A DNA stretch of 64,000 nt from Zafaria ginkgonis (lineage in GTDB: Bacteria; Actinomycetota; Actinomycetes; Actinomycetales; Micrococcaceae): positions 1 through 64,000 of the forward strand of contig NZ_BAABEO010000001.1 in NCBI RefSeq assembly GCF_039540195.1, given 5' to 3'. Both the position numbers and the translations under genes were made by a program. Below are positions 1 to 9,497 of the stretch, piece after piece. Within the stretch, counting starts at the first letter, position 1. The number at the start of each line of letters is the position of its first letter. The notes beneath the pieces are model-generated. The model made no database searches, was not told where the DNA came from, and saw nothing but the letters and a program-made list of their open reading frames with translations.

Positions 1-794
1 CCGGGCTGATCCTTGGGCTTGAACCGGAAGGCTGGCCCCGAGACGCTGATGCTGGCGACGACCTTCCCCGCATGGTCGAACACCGGCACCGCCACGGCGC
101 TGAGGCCGATCTCGTACTCCTCCTCGGTGAAGGCCAGCCCGTCGTGGGCCACCTCCAGCAGTTCCTCCTCCAGGCGCGGGCGCGAGGTGACGGTCCTGGA
201 CGTGAACGCCTCCAGACCCGTCTCCTTCAGGATCCGCTGCCGCTCCTCGGTGGGGAGGGCGGCCAGCAGGACCTTTCCGCTCGCGGTCGCATGCAGGGGC
301 GTCAGGCCCCCCACCCAGTCCTGGGTGGCCAGCGTCGCCGGCCCCATCGCCTGGTCCACATTCACGGCGTAGTTCGAGCGCAGGACGGCGAGGTTGACGG
401 TTTCCTTGAATTCCGCGGCCAGGTCCTGAAGGACGGGCCCGGCCTCCTGGACCAGGCTCAACCGCCCCGGAATCGACGCGGCCAGCCGCAGGATCCCGAA
501 CCCCAAACGGTACTTGCCCCGCTCCCGATCCTGCTGCACGATTTCCCGCGTCACCAGCGCCCCCAGGAGGCGCGACGCCGTCGACTTGTGGATCCCCATC
601 TCGGAGGCGATGTCGCTCACGCCGGCGCTGCCCTCCCGCGAGAGGATCTCCAGCACGGTAATGGCACGATCCACCGACTGCACCCCACCGGGCTGGTTGT
701 TCTCGGCGGAATCCTCGCCGAGAGCCTCCAGATTCGCACTTTCCGCACCAGCCACAGCACCCGCCCCCTCGTCGTCGCCCAATCCTGACCCCAT
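1..794 (-). CDS. IclR-family transcriptional regulator (3' end outside window)
   Basis: The reverse strand is open from an ATG at 794 to the window edge, about 264 codons, close to the usual full length of 250-265, so only a few C-terminal residues can be missing. The N-terminus (about residues 35-90) carries an IclR winged helix with the stretches VDRAITVLEIL and HKSTASRLLGALV. The C-terminal effector domain shows the family-typical GLTPLHATASGKVLLAAL and ISVSGPAFRF. IclR proteins are dimeric regulators whose C-terminal domain binds small, often aromatic or organic-acid, effectors. The target and effector cannot be read here because the downstream gene lies outside the window; the next gene inside, the dioxygenase at 951, is transcribed in the same direction. 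Confidence 0.9.
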   Translation of the reverse strand, partial: MGSGLGDDEGAGAVAGAESANLEALGEDSAENNQPGGVQSVDRAITVLEILSREGSAGVSDIASEMGIHKSTASRLLGALVTREIVQQDRERGKYRLGFGILRLAASIPGRLSLVQEAGPVLQDLAAEFKETVNLAVLRSNYAVNVDQAMGPATLATQDWVGGLTPLHATASGKVLLAALPTEERQRILKETGLEAFTSRTVTSRPRLEEELLEVAHDGLAFTEEEYEIGLSAVAVPVFDHAGKVVASISVSGPAFRFKPKDQP

Positions 795-877
795 CCTGCC
801 CCATCCGGGCCGGACGCCTCACGGAATGTGACGGGGTTTCATCCCAGGACCCTCATTCCCGGCCCCCTTAAGCAATA

Positions 878-919
878 GGGGAGCGGCGGGCGTTCGGTAC
901 CGAACACCCGCCGCTCCCC
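878..919 (-). terminator. GC-rich hairpin after the 2OG dioxygenase gene
   Basis: The 5' arm beginning GGGGAGCGGCGGG at 878 pairs with CCCGCCGCTCCCC ending at 919. The stem is 19 bp with one mismatch and a loop of about 3 nt. It lies about 30 nt past the stop of the gene at 951 on the minus strand. There is no long U tract, so efficiency is uncertain. Confidence 0.6.
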
Positions 920-950
920 ATTCGCTATGCCAGCGGGAAGGCCCAGGCTG

Positions 951-1976
951 CTACTTCGCCAGCTGCGGGTAATGGATCGCCGCGGTCTGCGGGTGGGCGC
1001 GCAGCCAGCCCTTCAGCACGTTGGCCCCGTAGGAGGAGAGCATCGGGTTGGTCGGGTCGTCGGAGACGCCGCGGGCGTCGGCGGCGAGGTGCTCCGGCAG
1101 CGGCACGACGTCGATCATCGCGTCCAGGCGCGGGGACCAGAAGAACGGCACGGAATAGCGGTCGACGCCGGCCGGCGGCGCGGTGACGCGGTGGATGGTC
1201 GCCTGCAGGTAGCCGTTGGTCGCGACCTCCAGCATCTCGCCGAGGTTGACCACCAGCGCGCCCGGGATCGGCGGCACGTCGATCCACTCGTCCTGGCCGT
1301 AGGGCTTGACCTCCAGGCCGCCCACCTGGTCCTGCAGCAGCAGGGTGACGAACCCGTAGTCGGCGTGGGAGCCCACGCCCTGGTCGCCGGCCTCCGGCAC
1401 CAGGCCGCCGCCGACGTAGTGCACCAGCTTGCCCATCCAGGCCGGGGTGCCGGCGAACGGCTCGTCGAAGTAGTCGGCCGGCAGTTCCAGCGACACGGCG
1501 ATCGCGGAGAGCAGCTCCGCGCCGATCCTGGACATCAGGGCGGCCCACTCCATGGCGGCCTGCTCCAGCTCCGGGAAGGACTCCGGCCACTGGTTGCGGC
1601 CCTGGAGGTTCAGGTAGGGGCGGTCGGCCGGGACGTTGGCCAGCGGCTCGCGGTCCGGTCCGTAGTCGATCTGCTCGCGGGAGTCGGCACGGCCCTGCGT
1701 CATCTCGGTACCCAGGCGGGTGTAGCCGCGGAACTGGGGCGAGTTGCGGTTGTCCAGCTTGAGGCGGTCCTCCAGCGGCAGCTTGAAGAAGCGGGCGAGC
1801 GTGTCCAGCAGCTCCTCCGGCTGGCTCGGCGTGGCGCCGTAGCCAGTGATCTGGAAGAAACCGACGTTGTGGGTGGCGTCCCGCAGCGCGTCGATGAACG
1901 CGGGGTTGAACGTACCGTCGGCCAAGCGGGCGCTGGACATGTCCAGAACAGGAACGGAGGTGCGGACTGTGCTCAT
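951..1976 (-). CDS. 2-oxoglutarate/Fe(II)-dependent dioxygenase (isopenicillin N synthase-like)
   Basis: This is a 341-residue cytosolic non-heme iron enzyme of the isopenicillin N synthase/gibberellin oxidase superfamily, which oxidises a small molecule using 2-oxoglutarate and O2. The iron triad is visible as H204-x-D206 in GSHADYGFVTLL and H262 in ATIHRV, followed by the 2-oxoglutarate-binding R273-x-S275 in DRYSVPFF. The N-terminal DIOX_N region is residues 8-125. Length and motif spacing match the family. No strong Shine-Dalgarno precedes the ATG, and a TACCTT box lies 6 nt upstream of it on the coding strand, so the message may be leaderless. The substrate cannot be inferred: the gene is followed by its own terminator. 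Confidence 0.88.
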   Translation of the reverse strand: MSTVRTSVPVLDMSSARLADGTFNPAFIDALRDATHNVGFFQITGYGATPSQPEELLDTLARFFKLPLEDRLKLDNRNSPQFRGYTRLGTEMTQGRADSREQIDYGPDREPLANVPADRPYLNLQGRNQWPESFPELEQAAMEWAALMSRIGAELLSAIAVSLELPADYFDEPFAGTPAWMGKLVHYVGGGLVPEAGDQGVGSHADYGFVTLLLQDQVGGLEVKPYGQDEWIDVPPIPGALVVNLGEMLEVATNGYLQATIHRVTAPPAGVDRYSVPFFWSPRLDAMIDVVPLPEHLAADARGVSDDPTNPMLSSYGANVLKGWLRAHPQTAAIHYPQLAK

Positions 1977-2168
1977 GCAAGCAAGGTAGCAATCCTGTTA
2001 CGCGTGGGGGTAGTGAATGTTACGGACGGTTCAGCGCTGTGTCGCAGTGTGACTTAACCCTTGACTTTGGGCTTTTGGAGGGAGGCGGCCTGCAGTCTAC
2101 GGCGCCGGTTCCTCGGGGCGCGCGCCCGTGCCAAAGGGGACCTTCCCGGAGGCGGAAAAAGCCGGTCA

Positions 2169-2197
2169 TTCCCAGTATTGGGGGGAGTACCTAAGCT
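2169..2197 (+). promoter_or_regulatory. possible promoter for a leaderless VapB-like mRNA
   Basis: TTCCCA at 2169-2174 and TAAGCT at 2192-2197 are 17 bp apart, and the GTG start at 2204 follows the -10 by only 6 nt. That is the spacing expected when transcription begins at the start codon. The nearest purine-rich SD-like run, at 2180-2187, is too far upstream to serve that GTG. Confidence 0.35.
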
Positions 2198-2203
2198 GGT
2201 GCC

Positions 2204-2503
2204 GTGATCTTCAAAGCGGTTGGCGACTCGCGCCCGTATCCGGAGCACAGCTGCGTGTCCCCGCGCGACTGGGCCAAGGTCCCTCCGCGCCAGGTCCGGC
2301 TCGACGAGCTGGTGACCACGAAGCGAACGCTGGACCTCGAGGCGCTGCTCGCCGAGGACTCGACCTTCTTCGGGGACCTGTTCCCGCACGTGGTCGAGTG
2401 GCGCGGCACCAAGTACCTCGAGGACGGACTGCACCGGGCCGTCCGCACCGCACTGCACCAGCGCTCCGTGATGCATGCCCGGGTTCTGGTGTTGGACGAC
2501 TAG
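2204..2503 (+). CDS. VapB-like conserved protein
   Basis: A 99-residue soluble protein beginning at GTG, without signal peptide or membrane segment. Conserved-looking blocks are PPRQVRLDELVTTKRTLDLEALLAEDSTFFGDLFPHVV and YLEDGLHRAVRTALHQR. Related actinobacterial proteins are, as I recall, usually labelled VapB-family antitoxin-like, but no VapC/PIN toxin gene is adjacent, so an antitoxin role is doubtful. It sits 14 nt ahead of the LytR_C gene and probably shares its transcript. Start chosen for the -10-like box 6 nt upstream (leaderless). The gene is real by codon use; the function is open. Confidence 0.75.
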   Translation: MIFKAVGDSRPYPEHSCVSPRDWAKVPPRQVRLDELVTTKRTLDLEALLAEDSTFFGDLFPHVVEWRGTKYLEDGLHRAVRTALHQRSVMHARVLVLDD

Positions 2504-2517
2504 CCAAGGAGCACTGG

Positions 2518-3165
2518 GTGGACGCAAAAGAAGCAGGCCGGCAGGATCCGCTCGAATGGCATGGCCACCGCATTGTCACGGAAGACGATCTGGCCTATAG
2601 CTTCCCCGGCCCCACGGACAAGTCCTCCCGGCGCCGGCGCAAGTGGCGGCACGCGATCCATGGGGTGGTGCTGGGGTTCCTGCTCCTGCTGGTGACCGCT
2701 TCGGTCGCGGGCGCCTACCTGCTCATGACCGGATACATGGTGATCCCGGCTTGGGAGCACAAGCCAGACCCGGCCGCCTCCGCGGAGATCTCCGGCTGCC
2801 CGCGGGACGTCCTGGACTACGCCAAGCCGGACAGCGCCACCGTCAACGTCTACAACGGCACCCGCATCCCCGGCCTGGCCAAGAAGGTCGCCGAGGACCT
2901 GCAGCGGCGCGGCTTCAAGATCGGCGAGGTCGGCAACCGGACACTCAGCAACACCAGCATCATCGCGGCCGTGGTGTCCGGAACCGAGGGACGAACGGCC
3001 GCGCTGACGGTCCAGCGCCACATCAAGGACACCGAGTACGTGTCCGACGGGCGGATCGAAGGCTCGGCCGTGGACCTGGTGGTGGGCCGCAAGTACGTGG
3101 GGCTGGTGGACAAGGAAAGGATCTCCACCGAGGAGGGCCGGCTCAGCTGCCCGCGCGACGACTAG
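2518..3165 (+). CDS. LytR C-terminal-domain membrane protein
   Basis: A 215-residue protein with a charged cytoplasmic N-terminus (RRRRK), one membrane helix at about residues 48-72 (GVVLGFLLLLVTASVAGAYLL) and an extracytoplasmic LytR_C domain starting near TVNVYNGTRIPGLAKKVAEDL. LytR_C domains are found fused to LytR-CpsA-Psr cell-wall ligases or alone as membrane-anchored wall-associated proteins; here the catalytic LCP domain is absent. The GTG at 2518 was chosen because AAGGAG at 2506-2511 sits 6 nt ahead of it. It is likely co-transcribed with the VapB-like gene upstream, an arrangement I recall as common in Arthrobacter relatives. Confidence 0.85.
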   Translation: MDAKEAGRQDPLEWHGHRIVTEDDLAYSFPGPTDKSSRRRRKWRHAIHGVVLGFLLLLVTASVAGAYLLMTGYMVIPAWEHKPDPAASAEISGCPRDVLDYAKPDSATVNVYNGTRIPGLAKKVAEDLQRRGFKIGEVGNRTLSNTSIIAAVVSGTEGRTAALTVQRHIKDTEYVSDGRIEGSAVDLVVGRKYVGLVDKERISTEEGRLSCPRDD

Positions 3166-3180
3166 CGGGGCAGCCCGGCG

Positions 3181-3201
3181 GGGCGGCCGCGGAGGCCGCC
3201 C
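3181..3201. terminator. hairpin between convergent genes
   Basis: GGGCGGCC at 3181-3188 and GGCCGCCC at 3194-3201 form a perfect 8-bp stem with a 5-nt loop. It lies between the convergent LytR_C and DsbA-like genes and could serve both strands, although no T-tract is present. Confidence 0.5.
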
Positions 3202-3251
3202 GCCGCCAGGCGTTCAGTGGCTAGGGGTTCTGTGACCTTGCGTTCTGGGGG

Positions 3252-4004
3252 TTAGGCGCAGCCGTCGGGGCCGCAGGCCGCTCCGTCAGCGCCGTGTCCA
3301 GCGGTGCCGTGTCCTTCAACCCCGTGCGCGCCGATCAGCGTCAGGCCGGACCCGCCGATCTCCTCCCACACCTGCGTCAGCGCCTGCTCGAACAGCTCGG
3401 ACGGCTGGGCGCCGGAAATCCCGTACTTGTTCTCCAGCACGAAGAACGGAACGCCGCTGATGCCCAGGGCGCGGGCCTGGGCGACGTCGGCGCGCACCGC
3501 GTCCGCGTAGGCGTCGGACTCCAGGACGCGCACGACGTCGGCGGCCGGCAGCCCGGCCTCCTCGCCGAGGGCGCGCAGCACCTCCCGGTCCCCGGTGTCC
3601 AGGCCCTTCTCGAAGTGCGCGGAGAGCAGCGCCTCCTTCACCTGGTTGCCCAGGCCGTGCTCCTTGGCCAGCGCCAGCAGGCGCAGGGCGGTGAAGGAGT
3701 TGGCCGGACGCAGCGCGGCGAAGTCGTAGGCCATGCCCTCTCCGGCGGCCTGCCCGGTGACGTGGGCGAGCATCTGGCGCACCTGCTCCGGAGCCAGGCC
3801 CTTGACCTGGGCCAGGTACTCCTCCTCGGTGCCGTCGTAGTGGTCCGGCAGCGAGGGATCCAGCTGGTAGGCATGCCAGGTGACGTCCACCTGCTCCCTG
3901 AAGGGGAGGGCGTCCAGCGCCTTCTCGAAGCGGCGCTTGCCGATGAAGCACCAGGGGCAGGCGATGTCGGACCAGATGTCGACGCTCAGGCGGGGATTGT
4001 TCAC
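3252..4004 (-). CDS. DsbA-family (FrnE-like) oxidoreductase
   Basis: A 250-residue thioredoxin-fold protein with the active site CPWC at residues 16-19 directly after the first strand (VDIWSDIA) and an inserted all-helical domain. The cis-proline loop is seen in GISGVPFFVLENKYGISGAQP. This matches the FrnE/HCCA-isomerase-like branch of DsbA proteins, which are cytoplasmic in actinobacteria; no signal peptide is present. The tail ends in GPDGCA, a Cys-containing terminus frequent in this branch. FrnE proteins act as disulfide oxidoreductases in oxidative stress responses. It stands next to the glutamate-cysteine ligase-like gene on the same strand with a 40-bp gap, so a thiol-redox operon is possible. 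Confidence 0.88.
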   Translation of the reverse strand: MNNPRLSVDIWSDIACPWCFIGKRRFEKALDALPFREQVDVTWHAYQLDPSLPDHYDGTEEEYLAQVKGLAPEQVRQMLAHVTGQAAGEGMAYDFAALRPANSFTALRLLALAKEHGLGNQVKEALLSAHFEKGLDTGDREVLRALGEEAGLPAADVVRVLESDAYADAVRADVAQARALGISGVPFFVLENKYGISGAQPSELFEQALTQVWEEIGGSGLTLIGAHGVEGHGTAGHGADGAACGPDGCA

Positions 4005-4044
4005 GCTTTGTCCAACCGGGCACCCGGCGGCGGTATTCCCGGGG

Positions 4045-5157
4045 CTAGCGGGCGGGGATGGGGTGCTGCCGGTGGGTGGCGTCCATGGCGGTGCGAAGGA
4101 CGTGCGCCAGGCCGCCCTGCCGGTATGCCTCGCGCTGCCGGCGGGCGCCGGTGCCGTGGCGCAGGATGTCCCCGATCGCCGCCGCTACGGTTTGTTCTTC
4201 CCCGTACTCGCCCAGAACGGGCCGGACAAGGTCCAGGAGCCGGGCCACAACGTCCCCGGCGGGCGCGGGAACGCCGCGCCACGGGTCCACGAGGTGCCCG
4301 TCGACGCCGGACCGGCTGGCGCTCCAGGTCCAGGCCCGCAGCACGTTGACACCGACGGCCAGAGGCGGGGCGCCGCGGTGCCAGGCGCGGGCCGCGGCTT
4401 CGACCAGGGCGCGAACGAGGGTCGCGAGGACCGCCGCGTGCCTGGCGTCCAGGCAGACGTCGGCGACGCGAACCTCGACGGTGGACAGGTGGGGGCTGAG
4501 CCGGGCGTCGAAGTACAGCATGCGCGCGTCCACCGGCACCCCTGAGGACAGCAGTTGGCGGCAGTGCTCGTCGTACGCCGCGGCCGACCCGAAGACCTCG
4601 TTGGGCCCGGTGGTCGGCCACCGGCTCCAGAGCTGGTTCCGGTAGCTGTGGTAGCCGGTGTCGGTTCCGCTCCAGAAGGGGGAGTTGCTGCTCAGCGCGA
4701 GCAGGACAGGCATCCAGATGCGGATCCGGTCCAGGACCGCGACGCCTTCTTCCCGCGACCCGATCGCCACGTGCACGTGGAAACCGCAGGTCAATTGCTC
4801 TCTGGCGGTCAGGCCGAAACGCTCGCGGAGGAGCAGGGGACGGGGAGCGGGCACCGTGTGCGGCACCACCGGGAACGGGGAAACCGCAAGGGCGATGGGC
4901 CACGCGCCGGCACGGGAGGCGACCTCGCGGGCCAGCGCCCTACCCTCCTGGATGGCTTCGAGCTGGCCTGCCAGCGTCGTGCGCGGCGGGCACACGACCT
5001 CGATCTGCTCCTGCTGCAACTCCAAGGTGACCTCGTGGCCCGCGTCGGTTCTCCGGTGGCCCGCTTCCACCGTCGACTTCGCCACCGGGGACGGCTGGAG
5101 GGTATCGGCATCCACCAGCAGGAGTTCTTCCTCCACGCCGTAGCTCCTCACGTACAT
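4045..5157 (-). CDS. YbdK-type carboxylate-amine ligase (glutamate-cysteine ligase family 2)
   Basis: A 370-residue GCS2-family protein. It begins with the family signature GVEEELLLVD, contains TLELQQEQIEVVCPP and the nucleotide/substrate-binding region CGFHVHVAIGSREEGVAVLDRIR, and has the typical length of YbdK proteins (about 370). The family makes gamma-glutamyl or similar amide bonds with ATP. YbdK has weak glutamate-cysteine ligase activity in vitro, but mycothiol-producing actinobacteria do not depend on glutathione, so the natural substrate is unknown. It lies upstream of the DsbA-like gene in the same orientation. Confidence 0.85.
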   Translation of the reverse strand: MYVRSYGVEEELLLVDADTLQPSPVAKSTVEAGHRRTDAGHEVTLELQQEQIEVVCPPRTTLAGQLEAIQEGRALAREVASRAGAWPIALAVSPFPVVPHTVPAPRPLLLRERFGLTAREQLTCGFHVHVAIGSREEGVAVLDRIRIWMPVLLALSSNSPFWSGTDTGYHSYRNQLWSRWPTTGPNEVFGSAAAYDEHCRQLLSSGVPVDARMLYFDARLSPHLSTVEVRVADVCLDARHAAVLATLVRALVEAAARAWHRGAPPLAVGVNVLRAWTWSASRSGVDGHLVDPWRGVPAPAGDVVARLLDLVRPVLGEYGEEQTVAAAIGDILRHGTGARRQREAYRQGGLAHVLRTAMDATHRQHPIPAR

Positions 5158-5204
5158 CCTTTCCGTTGCGCCGCACGGTGGCCGGGGAGGAGCATCAGCG
5201 CACC

Positions 5205-5657
5205 CTACGGGCCCAGCGCGAGGGCGAACTCGCCGAGGAGGAAAAAGGACACCAGGGCGGCCGGCAGCAGCGTCCCGGCAAGGACCAGGGCGGAGCGGTC
5301 GTGCCGGGCGGTGACCGAGAACAGCCCCGCGGCGATGGCCAAGAGCCCCAAGCCCAGCCCGACCACCGCGAAGCGGGTGCCCAGCAGGACGGCGGCGGCC
5401 ACGAACAAGGCCAGGGTCAGGTATCCGGCGGGTGTGGACGGGGCGAACGTCAGGGCCTCGTGCCGGTCATGGTGGTCGGCCAGGATGCCTATGCCGGCAC
5501 CCGCGACGAGCATCAACAGGGCGGCGTTGCAGGCCACCAGACGCAGGGGCTCCGTGGGGAGCAGGAAGGCCACCGGCAGGGCCGCGAGGCCTGCCGCAAC
5601 CAGCGACAGCGACACCCTGCCTGCCGTGCCCGCCGCAAAAATCCTCATTGCCATCAC
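5205..5657 (-). CDS. small integral membrane protein
   Basis: A 150-residue hydrophobic protein with about four to five membrane segments: AGLAALPVAFLL, LRLVACNAALLMLVAGAGIGILA, LTLALFVAAAVLLG, FAVVGLGLGLLAIAAGLFSV and LAGTLLPAALVSFFLLGEFALAL. The second and third helices are joined by a His/Asp-rich loop (ADHHDRHEA) that might bind metal, though this is speculation. I do not recognise the family. It precedes the carboxylate-amine ligase on the same strand with a gap of about 47 bp and may share its transcript. Confidence 0.7.
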   Translation of the reverse strand: MMAMRIFAAGTAGRVSLSLVAAGLAALPVAFLLPTEPLRLVACNAALLMLVAGAGIGILADHHDRHEALTFAPSTPAGYLTLALFVAAAVLLGTRFAVVGLGLGLLAIAAGLFSVTARHDRSALVLAGTLLPAALVSFFLLGEFALALGP

Positions 5658-5823
5658 CTTCGACGGACCGGACCCGATTGATCAAACCTGACCGCAAAAT
5701 CTGACCGAACAACCCCACCGAAAAACCCAACCGGTCAGCCCCGCCGAAAACTCGACGGGGCAACCCTCATGGCCTTGGCACCGCGCCTGGCCGCGCCCCA
5801 CGTTTGGACGGGCCGAAAGCGGG

Positions 5824-6024
5824 CTATATCTCGGGAGGGTCCGGGGCCTCGTCCTCTTCGGGTGCGTCCTCCGGGTCGTCCTCGGGAATCACGGGACGTT
5901 CGGCGTCGAGCCCGGGATCGTCGTCGTCCGGCGGACCGACCCGGCGGGCATCCTCCGCGTCGATCATCCCGTCGGCGAGCGCGTCGCTGTCGGCGGGGTC
6001 CGGGGGGTCCACATTCGTGCCCAT
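5824..6024 (-). CDS. short acidic hypothetical protein
   Basis: A 66-residue highly acidic, proline-rich protein (PPDDDDPGLDAERPVIPEDDPEDAPEEDEAPDPPEI at its C-terminal half), probably disordered. The ATG is preceded by GGAG-type sequence (AACGGAGACCCGCC). Small Asp/Glu/Pro-rich proteins of this sort recur in Arthrobacter-type genomes without assigned function. Low-complexity composition makes false prediction possible. Confidence 0.5.
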   Translation of the reverse strand: MGTNVDPPDPADSDALADGMIDAEDARRVGPPDDDDPGLDAERPVIPEDDPEDAPEEDEAPDPPEI

Positions 6025-6076
6025 GGCGGGTCTCCGTTCGTCGGGGCACCAACGCTAGGCGAGGCCCCGCCGCACC

Positions 6077-7294
6077 TCAAGGGTTCGCAGGTCCCGCCCG
6101 CCGGACCGCCGGCCCTTGATGGCGTCCGTGGGCCAAATGGTAGACGCCGATCGCCGCGACGGCCAGCACGGAACAGGCCGCATACATGCCCTGGAAGCCG
6201 GCGGCCGGGACCAGGGCGCCGAGCAACACCGGGCCCAGACCGGCGCCGACGTCGAGCACCAGGTAGAACGTGGAGACCGCGGTGCCGATGTGCGCTGGCG
6301 GCACCCGGGAGATGGCGATCGCCTGCAGCCCCGACATCAGCGTGCTGTAGCCGAAGCCGGCCAGCACGGCGGCCGCGGCAACCGTCGCGGGGGCCAGCTG
6401 GAACGCCAGCAGGCCAACGCCCACGGCGAAGGCGGCCAGTGCTGGGTAGATGACGATGTTGTCCCCGCGCCGGTCCTGGATCCGCCCCATGAACAGCCGG
6501 GCCACCGCCACGGCCACCGCGTAAATCAGGAAGAACCAGCTCGCCAGGTTCGCCATCCCCTGGGAGCTGGTGTAGGAGGCCAGGAACGCGACGACGCCGG
6601 AATACCCCACCCCGGCGAGCAGGATGACGGCGGTGACCGGCAGTACGGCGGGCTCCACCAGCGAGGCCAGGAAGCCGCGCTTTCGCGCCCCCGGCTGGCC
6701 GGCGTGGCGCGGCGGCTCCGGCAGGCGCAGCAGCAGCGCGATCGCGAACGCCGCCGCGGAGAAGGCGGAGCTGGCGTGGAAGATGGCCTCGTAGTTGCCG
6801 CTGCCGGAGAGGGAGACGGCCAGGAACGGGCCGATGGCGGTGGCCAGCGTGGCGGAAAGGCCGTAGTAGCCCGTGCCTTCGCTGCGCCGGGCCGGGGGAA
6901 TGATGGCCTGGACCGAGGCTCCCAGCGCCGTGTTGCCGGCCCCGAAGGCCACGCCGTGCAGGAACCGCAGGCCGATCAGCACCGGGAGCGTGTCGGCGAG
7001 GACGTATAGGAGGGAGAACGCCACGAAGGCGGCCAGCGAGACCAGCAGCATGCGCTTGCGGCCCACCACGTCCAGCAGCCGCCCGGAGAACAGCCGGGCC
7101 AGGACCGAGCCGATGATGTATGCGCTTGAGGCCAGTCCCGCGGCGCTGTCCGAGGCCTGGAAGCGCTCGGCCGCGTAGAGGGCCATCGAGGTCAGCAGCA
7201 GGTAGAACACCATCATGGAGAAGGTGTTGGCGCTGAAGGCCAGGACGAAGTCCCGGCTCCACAGCCGTGCGGGCGGGCTGCTGTCCCCGGTCAC
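6077..7294 (-). CDS. MFS transporter
   Basis: A 405-residue protein with 12 predicted membrane helices in two six-helix halves. The loop between helices 2 and 3 carries the MFS motif A-like stretch RLFSGRLLDVVGRKRM, and a related copy ARLFMGRIQDRRGDN occurs in the second half. The overall type resembles drug or metabolite efflux transporters of the YfcJ/AraJ kind; the substrate cannot be told. The start is GTG with GAGG six bases ahead. It appears to be a single gene, separated from aceB by more than 300 bases. Confidence 0.88.
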   Translation of the reverse strand: MTGDSSPPARLWSRDFVLAFSANTFSMMVFYLLLTSMALYAAERFQASDSAAGLASSAYIIGSVLARLFSGRLLDVVGRKRMLLVSLAAFVAFSLLYVLADTLPVLIGLRFLHGVAFGAGNTALGASVQAIIPPARRSEGTGYYGLSATLATAIGPFLAVSLSGSGNYEAIFHASSAFSAAAFAIALLLRLPEPPRHAGQPGARKRGFLASLVEPAVLPVTAVILLAGVGYSGVVAFLASYTSSQGMANLASWFFLIYAVAVAVARLFMGRIQDRRGDNIVIYPALAAFAVGVGLLAFQLAPATVAAAAVLAGFGYSTLMSGLQAIAISRVPPAHIGTAVSTFYLVLDVGAGLGPVLLGALVPAAGFQGMYAACSVLAVAAIGVYHLAHGRHQGPAVRRAGPANP

Positions 7295-7412
7295 CTGGTT
7301 CCTCGATTCCGTGCATCGCGCAGGCGTCGGCCGCCGGGCGCACGGATCCCATTATGGTCGGTGGGCCGCGCTGACCTGCGCCGCCCCGCTCGGTTCTAAG
7401 GCCCCGGCAGGA

Positions 7413-7473
7413 AACGCTGCTTGGGAAGTGCACCCCAAAAGCCGCGGATGGGGTGCACTTCCCAAACAGCGTT
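7413..7473. repeat. 61-bp near-perfect inverted repeat
   Basis: Arms 7413-7437 (starting AACGCTGCTTGGG) and 7449-7473 (ending CAAACAGCGTT) are complementary over 25 bp with one mismatch and an 11-nt loop. It is in the gap between the MFS gene and aceB. It is too long for a simple terminator and resembles a dispersed palindromic element, but could also terminate transcripts in either direction. Confidence 0.75.
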
Positions 7474-7556
7474 GCGGACGTTCCGCCCCGGGGGCCCGGG
7501 CGAGGAACAGTCACCCGGGTTGCCGCCGTCGTGCGCGGACCCCACGCACGCCAAAC

Positions 7557-7592
7557 GGCGGGTTCCCTGGCGCCATTGCCGGGAAACCCGCC
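7557..7592 (-). terminator. terminator-like hairpin after aceB
   Basis: GGCGGGTTCCC (7557-7567) and GGGAAACCCGCC (7581-7592) form an 11-bp stem with one bulged base, 35 nt past the aceB stop on the minus strand. Confidence 0.55.
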
Positions 7593-7626
7593 GTCGTTCT
7601 GGTGCGCCGCCGTGGCGGCCGGAGCG

Positions 7627-9267
<1,641 letters not shown>

Positions 9268-9333
9268 GGTTCTGGCTCCTGCCTGGAAAAATTCTGCGGG
9301 GTGTACGACGGCGGTGGTTGGGTCCGGTGCTGC

Positions 9334-9413
9334 GCGGGGGTCCGACGCGGGCAAAGATTTCCCGCGGCCGCGGGCGGCCTTGGAAATCCGCTGCCCGCTT
9401 TCCGGACCCCCGC
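9334..9413. promoter_or_regulatory. nested hairpin and GCAAAG element ahead of aceB
   Basis: GCGGGGGTCCG (9334-9344) pairs with CGGACCCCCGC (9403-9413), and inside it GCGGGC (9347-9352) pairs with GCCCGC (9393-9398). The sequence GCAAAG at 9351-9356 lies on the 5' arm; the same core, as CTTTGC, occurs in the ramB-aceA gap. RamB sites in corynebacteria contain an AAAGTTTGCAAA-like core, so this is a candidate operator or leader structure for aceB. Confidence 0.4.
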
Positions 9414-9437
9414 TTCGCACCTTGTGCCTGGCCCGCC

Positions 9438-9470
9438 GGCTCCGGTGCTCGTGCTTTTCGCACCGGAGCC
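9438..9470 (-). terminator. terminator-like hairpin after aceA
   Basis: GGCTCCGGTGC (9438-9448) pairs perfectly with GCACCGGAGCC (9460-9470), an 11-bp stem with an 11-nt loop, 28 nt past the aceA stop on the minus strand. Confidence 0.65.
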
Positions 9471-9497
9471 AGCACAGCCATCGAACGGGGTGGGGTT

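Noticed and set aside
2061..2066. TTGACT as a -35 box for the VapB-like gene
   Set aside because: No matching -10 at 16-19 bp, and it is 140 bp from the start codon; the 2192-2197 box fits better.
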